A stretch of DNA of 64,000 bases from Streptacidiphilus sp. P02-A3a (GTDB lineage: Bacteria; Actinomycetota; Actinomycetes; Streptomycetales; Streptomycetaceae), in contig NZ_CP048289.1 in the NCBI RefSeq assembly GCF_014084105.1, positions 8,627,922-8,691,921 on the forward strand, written 5' to 3'. Shown here in pieces: positions 63,685 to 64,000 of the stretch. Positions within the stretch are counted from its first letter, which is position 1. Each line of letters opens with the position of its first letter. Under the pieces are notes generated by a model, which saw only the letters and a program-made list of their open reading frames with translations, did no database searches and was not told the DNA's origin. The position numbers and the translations under genes were made by a program.

Positions 63685-64000
63685 ATGGCGATGACCAGCT
63701 GGCGGGACGCGACCGAGACCGCGCTGTACGGGCCCGGCGGCTTCTTCCGGCAGCCGGTCGGCCCGGCCGGGCACTTCCGCACCTCGGTCCACGCGTCGCC
63801 GCTGTTCGCGACGGCGCTGCTGGAACTGGTGCGGTTGGTGGACGAGGGCTTGGGCCGTCCGGTGGAACTGGTGGTCACCGACGTGGGCGCGGGGCGCGGG
63901 GAGCTGCTGCTGGCGCTGGACGCGCAGGCCCGCGACCGGTACCCGGAGCTGGCCGGGCGGCTGCGGCTGCGGGGGGTGGAGCTGGCCGACCGGCCGCCGG
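63685..64000 (+). CDS. SAM-dependent methyltransferase, MidA/NDUFAF7 family (5' part)
   Basis: First 105 residues of a gene that runs out of the window, from ATG 63685. [38 protein letters not shown] matches the start of MidA-type arginine methyltransferases (DUF185), where the early GY/GPxGFF stretch is characteristic; then [16 protein letters not shown] is the SAM-binding motif I. In actinobacteria such genes lie near two-component genes in this region. Divergent from the histidine kinase with 120 bases between. Confidence 0.8.
   Translation, partial: MAMTSWRDATETALYGPGGFFRQPVGPAGHFRTSVHASPLFATALLELVRLVDEGLGRPVELVVTDVGAGRGELLLALDAQARDRYPELAGRLRLRGVELADRPP

Overview
The window is very GC-rich DNA with strong G/C preference at third codon positions, frequent GTG starts and dense ATGA-type overlaps. 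It comes from a filamentous actinomycete, almost certainly a member of the Streptomycetaceae (Streptomyces, Kitasatospora or Streptacidiphilus). The clearest markers are a bldN/rsbN sigma/anti-sigma pair, three rodlin-like genes, a BdtA-type small helix-turn-helix protein, lsr2, bS22 and a rex-hemACDB redox/haem cluster. Most of the window is a conserved chromosomal core region with only a few accessory insertions.

Layout. Positions 1-1425 hold three tandem secreted rodlin-like proteins. Positions 1546-7616 (minus) hold rex-hemA-hemC-hemD-hemB with a good Rex operator in front of rex. Positions 7831-9104 hold a glutaredoxin-like protein and a divergent HAD phosphatase. Positions 9487-11699 hold bldN and rsbN, the developmental ECF sigma factor and its membrane anti-sigma factor. 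Positions 11774-14832 (minus) hold a phospholipid acyltransferase, an SDR epimerase-like protein, the 32-residue bS22 and a BdtA-like regulator. Positions 14958-18304 (minus) hold a phosphatase-family protein, a histone-deacetylase-fold protein and an MFS transporter. Positions 18519-23446 hold an M23-like membrane protein, a HAD hydrolase, proC, a decayed Uma2-type gene and three small membrane proteins. Positions 23539-29959 hold ilvD, a methyltransferase, a TIM-barrel isomerase, a Ppx/GppA phosphatase, an AIM24-family protein and haem oxygenase.

Positions 30110-37543 hold a Cys-rich protein, a sigma-like/anti-sigma-like membrane fusion, radA, disA (c-di-AMP synthase), a Gly/Ser-rich membrane protein and mutY. 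Positions 37652-41873 hold a TetR regulator, an ALDH-family protein, an R2-like diiron protein and an RDD protein. Positions 41970-45505 are the most striking accessory locus: a two-gene unit encoding a Trypco2 protein and a trypsin-like protease-NACHT-LRR protein, lying between two hairpin terminators. It is organised like an animal NLR and is a likely biological-conflict (antiphage) system. clpC, an SCO3374-like gene, lsr2, a GNAT, a BlaI regulator and lysS follow. Positions 52456-59387 (minus) hold a cofactor block: coaX, nadC, nadB, panD, panC and a DUF2520 reductase-like gene. The end holds plsC, an aldolase-like PLP enzyme, a two-component system and the start of a MidA-type methyltransferase.

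How the genes fit together. Rex couples the NADH/NAD balance to haem synthesis. BldN is known from Streptomyces to drive rodlin and chaplin genes, so finding rodlin-like genes in the same 10 kb as bldN is notable. The NAD, pantothenate and beta-alanine genes form one overlapping block feeding NAD and CoA. Several hairpins mark transcription-unit borders.
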